Shown one piece after another: positions 50,844 to 60,566 of a stretch of DNA of 64,000 nt. Made by a program: the position numbers and the translations under genes. This DNA comes from Oscillospiraceae bacterium (lineage in GTDB: Bacteria; Bacillota; Clostridia; Oscillospirales; Oscillospiraceae), in assembly GCA_022795735.1 (NCBI GenBank), contig JAAWHG010000004.1:53856-117855 (forward strand), read 5' to 3'. The number at the start of each line of letters is the position of its first letter. Position 1 is the stretch's first letter. The notes under the pieces were generated by a model. That model did not search any database. It worked only from the letters and a program-made list of their open reading frames with translations, and was not told where the DNA came from.

Positions 50844-52511
50844 CTATTCCGCTGAGATCAAATAGTAGTAGACCGGCTGCCCGCCAGGAAGCAGGCTGAC
50901 CTCCGCATGGGGGCAGCGTTTGGTGAAAATGGACAGCGCCTTGTTTGCTTTTTTTGCCTCGACGTCTTTGCCGTAAAAAATGGTGACAAATTCCTTACCC
51001 TCGTCGGCCACCTTTTGGGCCAGTCCGTTGAGGAGGGCGTCGAGGCTTCGGTCGGTGCCGAAGAGGGCGCTGTTGCAGAGCGCGAGGTAATCGCCCTTGC
51101 GGATGTGGAAGCCGTCGAAGCCGGAGTCCCGGGCGGCGTAGGTGATCTGCATGGTGGTTACGGTGTCCAATGCCCCGGTCAGTGCCGCGGTGTTGTCGGC
51201 AAGCTCCCCGTCGGGATCAAAAGCAAGCATGGCGGTCAACCCCTGGGGTACCGTCTTGGAGGGGATGACGATGACCTGTTTCTCCGACAGGGGGACGGCC
51301 TGTTCGGCGGCCATGATGATGTTCTTGTTATTGGGCAGGACAAAGACGACGTCCGAAGGGGTGTGTGCAACCGCTTTTGCGATGTCCTCGGTGGAGGGAT
51401 TCATGGTCTGCCCGCCCTGCACGATGACATCCACGCCTAAGTCGCGGAAGACCGCCTCAATGCCTTCCCCAGCGCAAATTGACACAACGCCGAATTTTTT
51501 CTTTACCGCAGGGGCCGAGGGCTCCAGCGGCGGGGGAGACAGGGGCGCGTCGCCGTCCAAATCGTCGGTGCTGCGGGGCCTGCGTCCGGTGGCCATATCC
51601 TCGTATTGGGCGCGCATGTTTTCGATTTTGGCCAGCTCCAGCGTGCCGTACTTCTGGGCCTCGGTCAGGGCTATACCAGGAACATCGGTATGGACGTGAA
51701 CCTTGAAGCGGTCGTCGTCCTCGCCGATGACCAGACTGTCGCCAATGGTACCCAGATAGGCGCGCAGCAAATCCAAAGGCTTGTCCTCGTCTTTTTTTAC
51801 AATAAAAACGGTGTCGAAGGTAAAGGTGATATCCTCCGCCGAGAGAGCCGCGAAGTCCGCGCCGGTTTGCTCTGCGCTTACGCCGGAGGAGAGATCGTGC
51901 CCGCGCAGGCTTGCCAGCATCCCTTCGAGGATGGCCACGAAGCCCATGCCGCCGGCATCCACGACGCCGGCCTTTTCCAGCACGGGATTCTGATGGACGG
52001 TGTCCGCCAGGGCGGCCTTGGAGGCGGTGACGGCATAGTCCACAATGTGCTCAATGGCGTCGTCCTGCTTGGCCTCCCCGGCGCAGGCCTCGGCGGTGAC
52101 GCGGGTGACGGTCAGAATTGTGCCCTCGGCAGGCTTCATGACGGCCTTGTAGGCCACCCGCACGCCGTTGCCCAGCGCTTCGGCGAAACCGGCTCCGTTC
52201 AGCTCCTTCTTGCCCTTGAGGGATTTGGAGAAGCCGCGAAAGAGGAGGGAGAGAATGACCCCGGAGTTGCCGCGTGCGCCGCGGAGCAGTGCCGAGGCGG
52301 CGGTGTCGGCTGCCTTGGAGAGGCTGGGGGCGTCGAGCTTGCGGAGGTCGCCCGCTGCGGTGCTCATGGTCATGCTCATATTGGTCCCGGTATCGCCGTC
52401 AGGAACGGGAAACACGTTGAGCTCATTGATTTGCTGCTTCTGAATCTCTATTGAGGCAGCGGCGCTCAGCATCATTCGCTGGAAGGCCGCTCCGTCAATG
52501 GTCTGCCTCAA
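50844..52511 (-). CDS. fakA: Fatty acid kinase subunit A-like protein (DAK2/YloV)
   Basis: A 555-residue protein of the FakA/YloV family. The N-terminal DhaL (DAK2) kinase domain (about 1-205) has the metal/ATP motif VPDGDTGTNMSMTM (about 36-49) and GARGNSGVILS (about 76-86). A middle domain and a C-terminal DegV-like region (about 330-555; VVSICAGEGIEAVF, VVFVLPNNKNI) follow. FakA phosphorylates fatty acids held by FakB for phospholipid synthesis. The start is TTG 52511 with GGAGGTG upstream; no ATG fits. It lies 68 bases after the asp23-type gene, the conserved yloU-yloV order. Confidence 0.92.
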   Translation of the reverse strand: MRQTIDGAAFQRMMLSAAASIEIQKQQINELNVFPVPDGDTGTNMSMTMSTAAGDLRKLDAPSLSKAADTAASALLRGARGNSGVILSLLFRGFSKSLKGKKELNGAGFAEALGNGVRVAYKAVMKPAEGTILTVTRVTAEACAGEAKQDDAIEHIVDYAVTASKAALADTVHQNPVLEKAGVVDAGGMGFVAILEGMLASLRGHDLSSGVSAEQTGADFAALSAEDITFTFDTVFIVKKDEDKPLDLLRAYLGTIGDSLVIGEDDDRFKVHVHTDVPGIALTEAQKYGTLELAKIENMRAQYEDMATGRRPRSTDDLDGDAPLSPPPLEPSAPAVKKKFGVVSICAGEGIEAVFRDLGVDVIVQGGQTMNPSTEDIAKAVAHTPSDVVFVLPNNKNIIMAAEQAVPLSEKQVIVIPSKTVPQGLTAMLAFDPDGELADNTAALTGALDTVTTMQITYAARDSGFDGFHIRKGDYLALCNSALFGTDRSLDALLNGLAQKVADEGKEFVTIFYGKDVEAKKANKALSIFTKRCPHAEVSLLPGGQPVYYYLISAE

Positions 52512-52579
52512 GTGGATACACCTCCGATATTCTATATCTCAGAACGTTCATGTTAACAGATGTTTTGCCTGTTAACAGA

Positions 52580-52933
52580 TTATCCGACAATCATGGAATC
52601 GACGTAGACATTGACTGCTTTGACCTCGGTGCCGGTGGATTTGGTGACGACATAGCGTACTTCGTCAATGATGGCGCTTCCGACGGCCGGGATGTTGACG
52701 CCGAGGTCGATGACGATGTGCAGGTCGATGGAGATAGACTTGTCGTCGTGGAAGGTGACGCGGACCCCTTTGTTCAGCACCTCACGGCGCAGGATATGCA
52801 CCAGCCCGTCGGTCATGGAGCGGTGCGCCATACCCTTGACGCCAAAGCAGTTGGAAGCCGCGACGCCGGCGATACGGGTATAGACGCCATGGTCCACTTG
52901 AATGGCGCCACGTTCCGTTGATAGACGAATCAT
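52580..52933 (-). CDS. Asp23/YloU family protein
   Basis: A 117-residue Asp23-family protein (YloU type). GAIQVDHGVYTRIAGVAASNC (about residues 9-29, the first 20 shown by family as GAIQVDHGVYTRIAGVA) is the signature, followed by VRVTFHDDKSISIDLHIVID and EVKAVNVYVD. It is co-transcribed with fakA, as in other Firmicutes, and is thought to act at the membrane in lipid or envelope homeostasis. ATG 52933 with GGAGGG. Related to, but clearly different from, the paralogue at 10051. Confidence 0.9.
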   Translation of the reverse strand: MIRLSTERGAIQVDHGVYTRIAGVAASNCFGVKGMAHRSMTDGLVHILRREVLNKGVRVTFHDDKSISIDLHIVIDLGVNIPAVGSAIIDEVRYVVTKSTGTEVKAVNVYVDSMIVG

Positions 52934-52959
52934 ATGCGACCCTCCTTGCGATTTTTACT

Positions 52960-52988
52960 ATTGTACCGTATTTTAGCTAAAATCACAA
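52960..52988 (-). promoter_or_regulatory. Promoter for asp23-fakA
   Basis: On the minus strand TTGTGA (52983-52988), 17 bases, TACAAT (52960-52965). Confidence 0.72.
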
Positions 52989-53173
52989 GAGGAATCTTCA
53001 CCAAAACGTGTAAAATAGGTTTTACGTACCGGGCGGGAAGCTTCCGCCGGTGTAATTTCTCTGAGCTGTTGATGAAAAGTATGGTAATTTGCCTGGGACT
53101 GTGATAAAATATAAAAAGGTTTGTGCGCCTATGGGCGCTGCCTTTGCAAATCAAAATCATGAGGAGGCATTTC

Positions 53174-54007
53174 ATGAGCTATCTGTCCGCCGTAATTCTG
53201 GGATTGGTACAGGGCGTCGCGGAGTTCCTGCCCATCTCCAGCTCCGGCCATCTGGCGATTCTGCAAAAGTTTTTCCGCCTGGCCGATGTGGAACACGACC
53301 ACATGTTTTTCGACGTTCTGCTCCATTTGGGGACCCTGATTGCGGTTTTCGCCGCCTACCGCAGGGATATTGCTGATTTAATCCGTGAATTTTTTCGGAT
53401 GCTCCGTTTACAGCCCACCCCCCGTCATCAAAGGCCCGATTACCCCAAGCGGCGCATGATTCTGATGCTGATTCTGGCGACGCTGCCGCTGTTTCTGGTG
53501 CTGCCCGTCAAAGACTATGTGGAGGGGCTGTATACGAACACCTTCTTCATTGCCGGCGCGCTCCTGGTAACCGGCGGACTGCTCTTCCTGTCAGACCGCT
53601 TCAGCAGAGGGGGGAAGGATGAAAAGAGTATCCGCATCAGCGACGCCCTCTTCGTAGGCTGCGCGCAGGCCATTGCGGTAGTGCCCGGCCTCTCCCGCTC
53701 CGGGACCACCATCGCGGCAGGCATGAATCGGGGTTTTGACCGGAGCTTTGCGGTAAAGTTCTCGTTCTTGCTCTCCATCCCTGCGGTGCTGGGCGCAAAT
53801 ATTCTGAGCTTGATCGACGCGGTTCAGACCGGCTTCGACTCCTCACTGCTGCCGGTTTATCTGGTGGGCGTTCTGGTGGCGATGGTCTCCGGCTACGCCT
53901 CTATCATCCTGCTGCGCTACATAGCGGGCAAGGGCCGCTTCGGCGGCTTTGCCTATTATTGCTGGGGCGCGGCTATCATTACCCTGGTGTTTTCACTCAT
54001 TTCTTAA
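53174..54007 (+). CDS. uppP: Undecaprenyl-diphosphate phosphatase
   Basis: A 277-residue membrane phosphatase (BacA/UppP) that recycles the lipid carrier for peptidoglycan. The active-site blocks are VQGVAEFLPISSSGHLAI (about residues 12-29) and VGCAQAIAVVPGLSRSGTTI (about 165-184), both intact, with about eight transmembrane segments. ATG 53174 has GAGGAGG six bases upstream; a longer reading from 53123 is unsupported. It is followed 18 bases later by the FtsK gene. Confidence 0.96.
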   Translation: MSYLSAVILGLVQGVAEFLPISSSGHLAILQKFFRLADVEHDHMFFDVLLHLGTLIAVFAAYRRDIADLIREFFRMLRLQPTPRHQRPDYPKRRMILMLILATLPLFLVLPVKDYVEGLYTNTFFIAGALLVTGGLLFLSDRFSRGGKDEKSIRISDALFVGCAQAIAVVPGLSRSGTTIAAGMNRGFDRSFAVKFSFLLSIPAVLGANILSLIDAVQTGFDSSLLPVYLVGVLVAMVSGYASIILLRYIAGKGRFGGFAYYCWGAAIITLVFSLIS

Positions 54008-54025
54008 AGAACAGAAGGGATCGCT

Positions 54026-56674
54026 ATGGCTTCCAAAAATACAAAAGAAACTGCGGGTTCATCCCGCGCAGGGGGCAGGGGAAAGCCGAAAAACCAAAGG
54101 ACGTCCGGCAAAAGGCCGGTTCATCGAGAGATCTCGGCCTTTGTCTGTCTCTTTATCGGCTTTTTTTTGCTCCTGGGAATGTTTGGCGCGAACGGCTTCT
54201 TTATTAAAATGCTCTGCGATTTTGCCAAAGGATTGCTGGGGACCGGCTTTTATGTCTTGCCCTTCGCGTTCCTCTACGCGTTTTGGGCGCTGCTGCGGCA
54301 TGGCGGCCGTCCGGTGGTGCTGCGGCTGCTGTGCATCTTCTGCCTGCCCGTCGCCGTCGGCGCGCTGGCCTACCTGTTCACCAGTACAAGCTTTGAGTGG
54401 AGCAGTCTGGGACTCCTCTATAAGCGCGGCGTGAACGGGGGAGCCAGCGGGATACTTTCCGGCTTTTTCGGGCTGCTCTTTTCCAATATTTTTAGCCGGA
54501 TTGGGGCGATTCTTCTCTTCATCGTTCTGACCCTGCTGGCCCTGTTGGGCGCGCTGAATATGACCATTTTCAGCTTCATTCGCGCCGTCCGGAACCGGCC
54601 CCGGCTGCCCAAATATGAGGAGCCGGAGGAGCCCCCGGTGGACCGGGCCGCCCAGCTTGTGACACATGTGCAAAACCGCCGGATTGAACGGGTGGAGAAG
54701 CGGCGGATTGCGCAGACGGAGCAGAGACGCCGCGCCAGCGAGTTTGATGTGCCGGTGGATGACTCGCCTTATGTGCCCGTCCGCCCGGCCCGCAGCCAGT
54801 CGCCTGATGTGTTCCAGGTGCAGTCGCCGGTGGACTATCTGCTGGAGCAGCGCCGTACCGCCAAAGAGGCGCAGAAACCGGCCCCCAGACCGCTGGAGAA
54901 CATTGGAGAGGTTCGGGAACAGTCGCCGGAACGGCTGGAGGTGGTCCCGCCGGAGCCAGCCGAGGTAGTCTCGGAGCCGGAGCCGGTCTTGCCGCCCCCC
55001 ATTCCGTTCAACCCGGTGGAGCCAGAGTGGCAGGCGGCGGAACCGCCCGCCGCAGCCGGGCCTGTTTCGGAGCAGCCGGTTCCCGTTCAGCCGGCGCCTA
55101 TGCCGGCGGCCCCTGCGCCAAAGACAGATGAACCAGCGGTCGAGCTTGTCTCGCGGGAGATCACGGAAGCCGCCCAGCCAGCTGAGGAGTATGTATTCCC
55201 GCCAGTGGAGCTGCTCCGGGCCTCCCAGGGCAGCGCTGTAGACGGTACCACGGAGATGCGGGAGAACGCGGACCGGCTCAATGAAACGCTAAAGAGCTTT
55301 AATATCGACGCGCATATTGTCAATGTCGTTCGGGGCCCTTCGGTGACCCGCTACGAGCTGGAGCTGGACCGTGGCGTCAAGCTGTCCAAGCTCACCAACC
55401 TGTCCGACGACATCGCCCTGTCGCTGGGCGCGTCTGGCGTTCGAATCTCGGCCATCCCCGACAAAATTTCGGTGGTAGGTATCGAGGTTCCCAACCGGCT
55501 GGTGACGCCGGTGCTGGTCCGGGATGTCATTGACTCGGCCGAGTTCCGGGAAAGCCGGTCGAGGATATCGTTTGCCGTGGGCAAGGACATCGGCGGCAAT
55601 CGGATTGTTGGGGACATTGCCAAGCTGCCCCATATGCTGATTGCCGGCACCACCGGTTCGGGTAAATCGGTGTGCATGAACTCTCTCATTATATCTCTGC
55701 TTTACAAAGCCGGCCCGGACGAGGTGCGGCTCATCATGGTAGACCCCAAAATGGTCGAGCTGGGCGTCTATAACGGCGTGCCCCACCTTTTAATTCCGGT
55801 TGTCACCGACCCGAAAAAGGCGGCTGGGGCGCTGCAATGGGCGGTCAATGAAATGCTGCGGCGCTACCGCCTGATGGCTGACGCGGGGGTCCGCGACCTG
55901 GAATCGTACAATCACCAGCTGAAGGGCGGCGGCGAGGAGCAGAAGCCGCTGGAGCAGATTGTGGTGGTCATCGACGAGCTGGCCGATTTGATGCTGGTGG
56001 CGGCCAAGGAGGTGGAGGAGTCCATCTGCCGGATCGCCCAGATGGGCCGCGCCTCGGGTATCCACCTGGTCATTGCGACTCAGCGGCCCTCGGCGGACGT
56101 GATTACCGGCCTGATGAAAGCCAACATCCCGTCGCGTATTGCCTTTGCGGTTGCCTCGGGCATTGAGTCTCGTATCATTTTGGACACCCAGGGCGCGGAA
56201 AAGCTGGTGGGCAAGGGAGACATGCTCTACGCCCCCCTCGGTCAGGGCAAACCCAAACGGGTCCAGGGCTGTTTCATCACCGACGCGGAGGTCCAGGAGG
56301 TGGTGCGCTTTATCAAGCAGAGCAGCTCTCCCAACTATTCCGAGGAGGTCCAGAGTCAGATTGAGGACACCAGCAGCGCCAAGGGGGACGCTGCCGCTTC
56401 GGAGCGCGAGAGCGAGGGATGCGACGAACTGTTGCCTGCGGCGGTGGACGTATTTCTGGAAACTGGACAGGCCTCGGTTTCCATGCTTCAGCGCCGGTTA
56501 AAGCTGGGTTACGCCAGGGCGGCGAGAGTCGTGGACGAAATGGAGGAGCTTGGAATCGTCGGTCCGTTCGAGGGCTCTAAGCCAAGACAGGTCCTTATCA
56601 CGCGTGAGGAGTGGGAGCTCCGCAAGCAGGGCGGCGCGGCTCCGGCGGCGCCCGAGGCCGGGGAAGAAGTATAA
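54026..56674 (+). CDS. ftsK: DNA translocase FtsK/SpoIIIE
   Basis: An 882-residue DNA pump. Residues about 30-175 hold four transmembrane helices. Residues about 190-385 are a Pro/Glu/Gln-rich linker (EPEPVLPPPIPFNPVEPE). The RecA-like motor (about 420-780) has Walker A in AGTTGSGKSVCMNSLI (about residues 541-556) and Walker B in VVVIDELADLMLVA. A winged-helix gamma domain (about 805-865; LLPAAVDVFLETGQASVSML) reads chromosome polarity signals. It clears or moves DNA across the septum in division or sporulation; FtsK and SpoIIIE cannot be told apart here. ATG 54026. Confidence 0.95.
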   Translation: MASKNTKETAGSSRAGGRGKPKNQRTSGKRPVHREISAFVCLFIGFFLLLGMFGANGFFIKMLCDFAKGLLGTGFYVLPFAFLYAFWALLRHGGRPVVLRLLCIFCLPVAVGALAYLFTSTSFEWSSLGLLYKRGVNGGASGILSGFFGLLFSNIFSRIGAILLFIVLTLLALLGALNMTIFSFIRAVRNRPRLPKYEEPEEPPVDRAAQLVTHVQNRRIERVEKRRIAQTEQRRRASEFDVPVDDSPYVPVRPARSQSPDVFQVQSPVDYLLEQRRTAKEAQKPAPRPLENIGEVREQSPERLEVVPPEPAEVVSEPEPVLPPPIPFNPVEPEWQAAEPPAAAGPVSEQPVPVQPAPMPAAPAPKTDEPAVELVSREITEAAQPAEEYVFPPVELLRASQGSAVDGTTEMRENADRLNETLKSFNIDAHIVNVVRGPSVTRYELELDRGVKLSKLTNLSDDIALSLGASGVRISAIPDKISVVGIEVPNRLVTPVLVRDVIDSAEFRESRSRISFAVGKDIGGNRIVGDIAKLPHMLIAGTTGSGKSVCMNSLIISLLYKAGPDEVRLIMVDPKMVELGVYNGVPHLLIPVVTDPKKAAGALQWAVNEMLRRYRLMADAGVRDLESYNHQLKGGGEEQKPLEQIVVVIDELADLMLVAAKEVEESICRIAQMGRASGIHLVIATQRPSADVITGLMKANIPSRIAFAVASGIESRIILDTQGAEKLVGKGDMLYAPLGQGKPKRVQGCFITDAEVQEVVRFIKQSSSPNYSEEVQSQIEDTSSAKGDAAASERESEGCDELLPAAVDVFLETGQASVSMLQRRLKLGYARAARVVDEMEELGIVGPFEGSKPRQVLITREEWELRKQGGAAPAAPEAGEEV

Positions 56675-56684
56675 AGTATGACGG

Positions 56685-56718
56685 AAAACGGCGGCTTTGG
56701 GAAAAAGCCGCCGTTTTT
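56685..56718 (+). terminator. Terminator after ftsK
   Basis: AAAACGGCGGCTTT and AAAGCCGCCGTTTTT form a stem of about 13 bp with a short loop, ending in a T run. Confidence 0.9.
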
Positions 56719-56780
56719 ATCATTGACGGGAGGCGAACCAGGCATTATAATAGGCGAGTGTGCAAAAAAGGAGGATATAC

Positions 56781-58055
56781 ATGAAGAAAAGTGTTACTAC
56801 GGCGGTGATTGTGCTGGCTCTCCTTGCGCTGCTGCTGACCACCGCATTATGCGGACTGAATCTGGGGTTCATACAGATTCAGCCTATACAGGAGGGCATT
56901 GTCCTGGGCCTGGACCTGGTGGGCGGGTCGGAGATCACCTATGAGGCGCAGATTCCCGCCGGTATGAGCCGGGAGGAGATTGACAGCGGCCTGGAGGTCG
57001 CCCAATCCATGCTCCGCCAGCGCCTTAACGGGCTTGGCTACACCGAGGCTTCGGTCTATATGGCGAGCGGAGACCGCATTGTTGTGGAGATTCCGGCGGT
57101 GGACGACCCGGAGCAGGCGGTGCAGCAATTGGGCAAGACGGCGGTGGTTACGTTTCAGGACGCCGACGGCAACGTGGTATTGGGCGGCGGCGACATCAAG
57201 TCGGCCACCTACAGTCACGGCCAGGTGTCGGGGTACCCGGTCCCGGTGTATCATGTGGTGCTCAACCTGACGAGCGAGGGCAGCGAGAAGTTTGCCGACG
57301 CCACCGAGGTTGCCGCCGAGCGCATGTTGGAGGGTAAGAACTATATTAGCATCGTCATGGACGGCGAAATAATCAGCGCGCCCCAGGTGAGCGAGCGCAT
57401 TTACTCCGACTCAGCCGTTATCACCATGGGCACCAACGCGACGGTGGAGCAGGTGCGGTACCTCTCCGAGCTGATTTCGGCGGGACAGCTTCCCTTCAGC
57501 CTCGAACACGTCAAACTCCAAAGCGTGGGCGCGTCTTTGGGCGAGCGCAGCTTGGAGACCAGCCTGATGGCGGGCTTGATCGGTCTTGCGTTGGTCTGCC
57601 TGTTCATGCTGGCGGTCTACCGGATTATGGGGTTCATCTCCTGCATCGCGCTGCTGATTTATGGCTCGGCGTTTGCGGTTGTGGCCTCTGTTGCCCACAT
57701 TAATTTGAGCCTGCCGGGCATTGCAGGTGTGATTCTGACGGTTGGCATGGCGGTGGATGCCAATGTGGTCATCTACGAGCGGATCAAAGAAGAGCTGCGC
57801 CTTGGCAAGACCCTGCGCTACGCCATCGACGCCGGTTACCGCCATGCGGTGTCGGCCATCGTTGACTCCAATATTACCACCATCATAGCTGCCGCCGTCC
57901 TCTGGATTTTCGGCACCGGCACCATCCTGAGTTTCGCCCAGACGCTGCTGATCGGCGTGGTGCTGTCTATGATTATCATGCTGGTATTTACCAAGCTGCT
58001 GCTGAAGACCGCCGTGGGCCTGAAGATCACCAATCTCAAGGCCTACTGCGCGTGA
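56781..58055 (+). CDS. secD: Protein translocase subunit SecD
   Basis: A 424-residue membrane protein with an N-terminal TM helix (about 7-27), the SecD motif IVLGLDLVGGSEI (about 38-50), an extracytoplasmic P1 domain to about residue 245, and five C-terminal TM helices. VGMAVDANVVIYERIKEEL (about residues 316-334) contains the conserved Asp of the proton path. With SecF it uses the proton gradient to pull exported proteins. It is shorter than E. coli SecD, as usual in Firmicutes. ATG 56781 has AAGGAGG upstream. Confidence 0.95.
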   Translation: MKKSVTTAVIVLALLALLLTTALCGLNLGFIQIQPIQEGIVLGLDLVGGSEITYEAQIPAGMSREEIDSGLEVAQSMLRQRLNGLGYTEASVYMASGDRIVVEIPAVDDPEQAVQQLGKTAVVTFQDADGNVVLGGGDIKSATYSHGQVSGYPVPVYHVVLNLTSEGSEKFADATEVAAERMLEGKNYISIVMDGEIISAPQVSERIYSDSAVITMGTNATVEQVRYLSELISAGQLPFSLEHVKLQSVGASLGERSLETSLMAGLIGLALVCLFMLAVYRIMGFISCIALLIYGSAFAVVASVAHINLSLPGIAGVILTVGMAVDANVVIYERIKEELRLGKTLRYAIDAGYRHAVSAIVDSNITTIIAAAVLWIFGTGTILSFAQTLLIGVVLSMIIMLVFTKLLLKTAVGLKITNLKAYCA

Positions 58056-58071
58056 GAGGGGAGGGGTCAAA

Positions 58072-58986
58072 ATGAAAGAAAACAAGAAGACCTTCGACTT
58101 TGTCAAAAATTTTAAATTCACGGGCCTGATCTCTATCGTCCTGGCGCTCACCGGTCTGGTGGGGCTGCTGCTGGCTCCCTTTGGCGTGTTCCTCTTTAAC
58201 TTTGATATTGACTTTGTTGGCGGTACAACGATGCAGTTTGAAATGCACCAGGATGTGACCGCTGAGCTGACCGCAAAGGTTTCCGGCATTGTTGCCGGCG
58301 CAACGGGCGTCCGTCCCTCATCGGTCATTAAGGCCGGCGACGCGGGAACCCAGGTCGTCATTAAATGCGCTGAGCTGAGCTCTGAGATGCGCGACGCCGC
58401 GTTTGAGGCGGTTCGCGCCGCTTACAACCTGCCGGAGACCGACTCGCCAATCAAGAGCGAGTTTGTGTCCGCTTCGGTAGGCAGCGACCTCAAGCGGAGC
58501 GCGGTTCTGGCGTCGGCTATTGCGGTGGCGTTGATTCTGGTCTATATCACCATCCGCTTTCAGTTCTTCTCCGGCCTTGCGGCGGTAATTGCGCTTGTTC
58601 ACGATTTGCTGATTATGCTTAGTGTCTATATCATCTTCCGTATTCCCTTCAACATGAACTTTATCGCGGCGGCCCTGACCATTTTGGGCTACTCGATCAA
58701 CGCCACCATTGTGGTCTTTGACCGGGTGCGCGAGAACATTCGCTTGGAGCCGGAGAAGAAGTTTGGACAGATTGTAGACACCTCCATTCACCAGACCCTT
58801 TCGCGCAGTGTCAATACGACGCTGACGACGCTGTTTGCCATCGTTCTGCTGGTGGTCTTTGGTGTGGATTCCATTCGTAACTTCGCGCTGCCGGTCTGTG
58901 TCGGCGTGATTTGCGGCTGCTATTCGTCGGTGTGCATCTCCGGGCCGATGTGGAATCTGTTTGAGAGCAAAAAGAAGGCGGCATAA
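58072..58986 (+). CDS. secF: Protein translocase subunit SecF
   Basis: A 304-residue partner of SecD with six TM helices. FNFDIDFVGGTTMQFEM (about 41-57) is the SecF signature, and TILGYSINATIVVFDRVREN (about 203-222) carries the conserved Asp-Arg of the transmembrane core. ATG 58072 with GGAGGGG, 16 bases after secD. A terminator follows. Confidence 0.95.
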   Translation: MKENKKTFDFVKNFKFTGLISIVLALTGLVGLLLAPFGVFLFNFDIDFVGGTTMQFEMHQDVTAELTAKVSGIVAGATGVRPSSVIKAGDAGTQVVIKCAELSSEMRDAAFEAVRAAYNLPETDSPIKSEFVSASVGSDLKRSAVLASAIAVALILVYITIRFQFFSGLAAVIALVHDLLIMLSVYIIFRIPFNMNFIAAALTILGYSINATIVVFDRVRENIRLEPEKKFGQIVDTSIHQTLSRSVNTTLTTLFAIVLLVVFGVDSIRNFALPVCVGVICGCYSSVCISGPMWNLFESKKKAA

Positions 58987-59012
58987 CCTTCTCCCTAATA
59001 TTGTATTGTCCA

Positions 59013-59057
59013 GACGGGCGTGGTGTGGAATGGCAATTCCACAGCGCGTCCGTTTTT
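59013..59057 (+). terminator. Terminator between secF and spoIIIAA
   Basis: A long hairpin (inner stem GTGGAAT with ATTCCAC, outer stem GACG... with CGCGTC) is followed by GTTTTTCTTTT. It separates the sec operon from the spoIIIA operon. Confidence 0.78.
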
Positions 59058-59110
59058 CTTTTGGTCTGTTTGGGAACCGGGCTGCATATTCTGCATCGGA
59101 GGGATGTGAA

Positions 59111-60004
59111 ATGAGCGACGCCATCTGCCGCCAGCTTTTACCATACCTGCCCCCAAACGTGGGACAGGCTGTGATGAGCCTGCCGGAGGCTGGGCAGGGG
59201 AGGCTGGAGGAATTACGCTTCCGGCGGGGGTGCGAGCTGACCGCCGTGATCGGCGGGGTGGAGCAACCGTTGAGTCTGGAACGGCCTTTGCTCTGCTCCG
59301 ACCAGACGCTTCAATTTCTGCTCAACGCGGCCAGCGGCTATTCCGCCTATGCGGCGGGAGAGGCGTTAAGGCAAGGGTTCCTGCCCCTGCGGGGCGGCCA
59401 CCGTCTGGGTTTTTGCGGGACGGCGGTGTTGGAACAGGGGGAAATACTGGCGCTACACGAGCTGTCCTCCGCCAATCTTCGGGTGGCCCGGGCCTGTCAT
59501 GGCTGTGCGGACGAGGCACTGCGCTTGTTGGGAGATACCCCGGGCAGCGTTCTGATTGCGGGGCCGCCGGGGAGCGGCAAGACCACTTTATTACGGGAAC
59601 TGGTGCGCCTGCTGTCGGACAGGCTGGGGAGGCGCGTGGGCGTGGTAGACAGCCGGGGCGAATTGGCGGCTTGTCTGAACGGCGAACCGCAGTTCGCGGT
59701 GGGCCGGCGAACCGATGTGATCTCCATGGTACCCAAGGCGCAGGGTTTGGAACTGCTGCTGCGGGTGATGTCGCCGGAATGGATTGCCGTGGATGAAATT
59801 ACGGCGGGGGAGGATGTCCGCGCGCTGAACCGCGCCGGCTACTGCGGCGTCAGACTGCTGGCGACGGTACACGCGTTCGGGCCTGCCGATTTAAAGCGGC
59901 GGCCCCTGTACAAAAAGCTGCTGGACGAAGGGATGTTCGACACAGTTCTCAGCCTGGACCGGCAGCGTCAGATCAAGCTGGAGAGGATGGAAAAGCTATG
60001 CTGA
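59111..60004 (+). CDS. spoIIIAA: Stage III sporulation protein AA (ATPase)
   Basis: A 297-residue P-loop ATPase related to secretion ATPases. Walker A is LIAGPPGSGKTTLLREL (about residues 140-156), Walker B region EWIAVDEITAGEDVRAL (about 221-237). In sporulation it powers or assembles the SpoIIIA-SpoIIQ channel between mother cell and forespore. ATG 59111 was chosen for GGAGGG seven bases upstream; an earlier start at 58961 would overlap secF. First gene of the complete operon; a mother-cell sigma-E promoter is expected, but I cannot define it with confidence. Confidence 0.94.
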   Translation: MSDAICRQLLPYLPPNVGQAVMSLPEAGQGRLEELRFRRGCELTAVIGGVEQPLSLERPLLCSDQTLQFLLNAASGYSAYAAGEALRQGFLPLRGGHRLGFCGTAVLEQGEILALHELSSANLRVARACHGCADEALRLLGDTPGSVLIAGPPGSGKTTLLRELVRLLSDRLGRRVGVVDSRGELAACLNGEPQFAVGRRTDVISMVPKAQGLELLLRVMSPEWIAVDEITAGEDVRALNRAGYCGVRLLATVHAFGPADLKRRPLYKKLLDEGMFDTVLSLDRQRQIKLERMEKLC

Positions 60005-60504
60005 AGCTGATAGGTGTGATCTTTGTAGTGCTGGGTTCGACGGGAGCGGGGGTGACCATGGCCTGGGGCGCCCGTCGCACGTTGGAGACGGCGCGGCAGC
60101 TCCGGGTGGCGCTGGAACGGATGAAGAATGAGATTGCCTGTCACCGGACGGCGCTCCCGGAGCTGATGGAATTGCTGTCTCGGGAAACCGGACCTCTTTC
60201 CGCCCTCTTCGGCGGCATGGCGGAGCAGCTTCGTCTGCGGCAGGAGGCTTCGGTATATGCCATTGTGCGCAAGAGCCTGGCCGCAGCACCGGCCTTACCG
60301 GGCGAGGTTGGCAGGATTTTGCTGGAACTGGCGCCGGGACTGGGGCAATATGACGTACAATGCCAGCTCTATTCCCTCGATTTGGCCGCGGGACAGGCCC
60401 AGGCGCTGATCGAGCGCTGTCAGTCGGAGCAGAAGGGACGCGTCAGAAGCTATTACACCTTAGGCGTTTGCGCGGGGTTAGCCCTTGCGATCATGCTTCT
60501 ATAA
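59998..60504 (+). CDS. spoIIIAB: Stage III sporulation protein AB
   Basis: A 168-residue protein with N- and C-terminal membrane helices (about 3-20 and 150-168) around a helical cytoplasmic region. The pattern resembles type II secretion GspF-like domains (LRVALERMKNEIACHRTALP, then LYSLDLAAGQAQALIERC). Needed for channel assembly. ATG 59998 overlaps spoIIIAA by seven bases. Confidence 0.92.
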   Translation: MLKLIGVIFVVLGSTGAGVTMAWGARRTLETARQLRVALERMKNEIACHRTALPELMELLSRETGPLSALFGGMAEQLRLRQEASVYAIVRKSLAAAPALPGEVGRILLELAPGLGQYDVQCQLYSLDLAAGQAQALIERCQSEQKGRVRSYYTLGVCAGLALAIMLL

Positions 60505-60566
60505 TAAACCGTGAGCGCATAGACTCAAAGCAGCGGACAAGTCTTATACAAAGGAGCCGAGGCCGG

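Noticed and set aside
57411..58361. A minus-strand open frame spanning the secD/secF junction
   Set aside because: Opposite to two well-defined sec genes; low-complexity product, no start signal.
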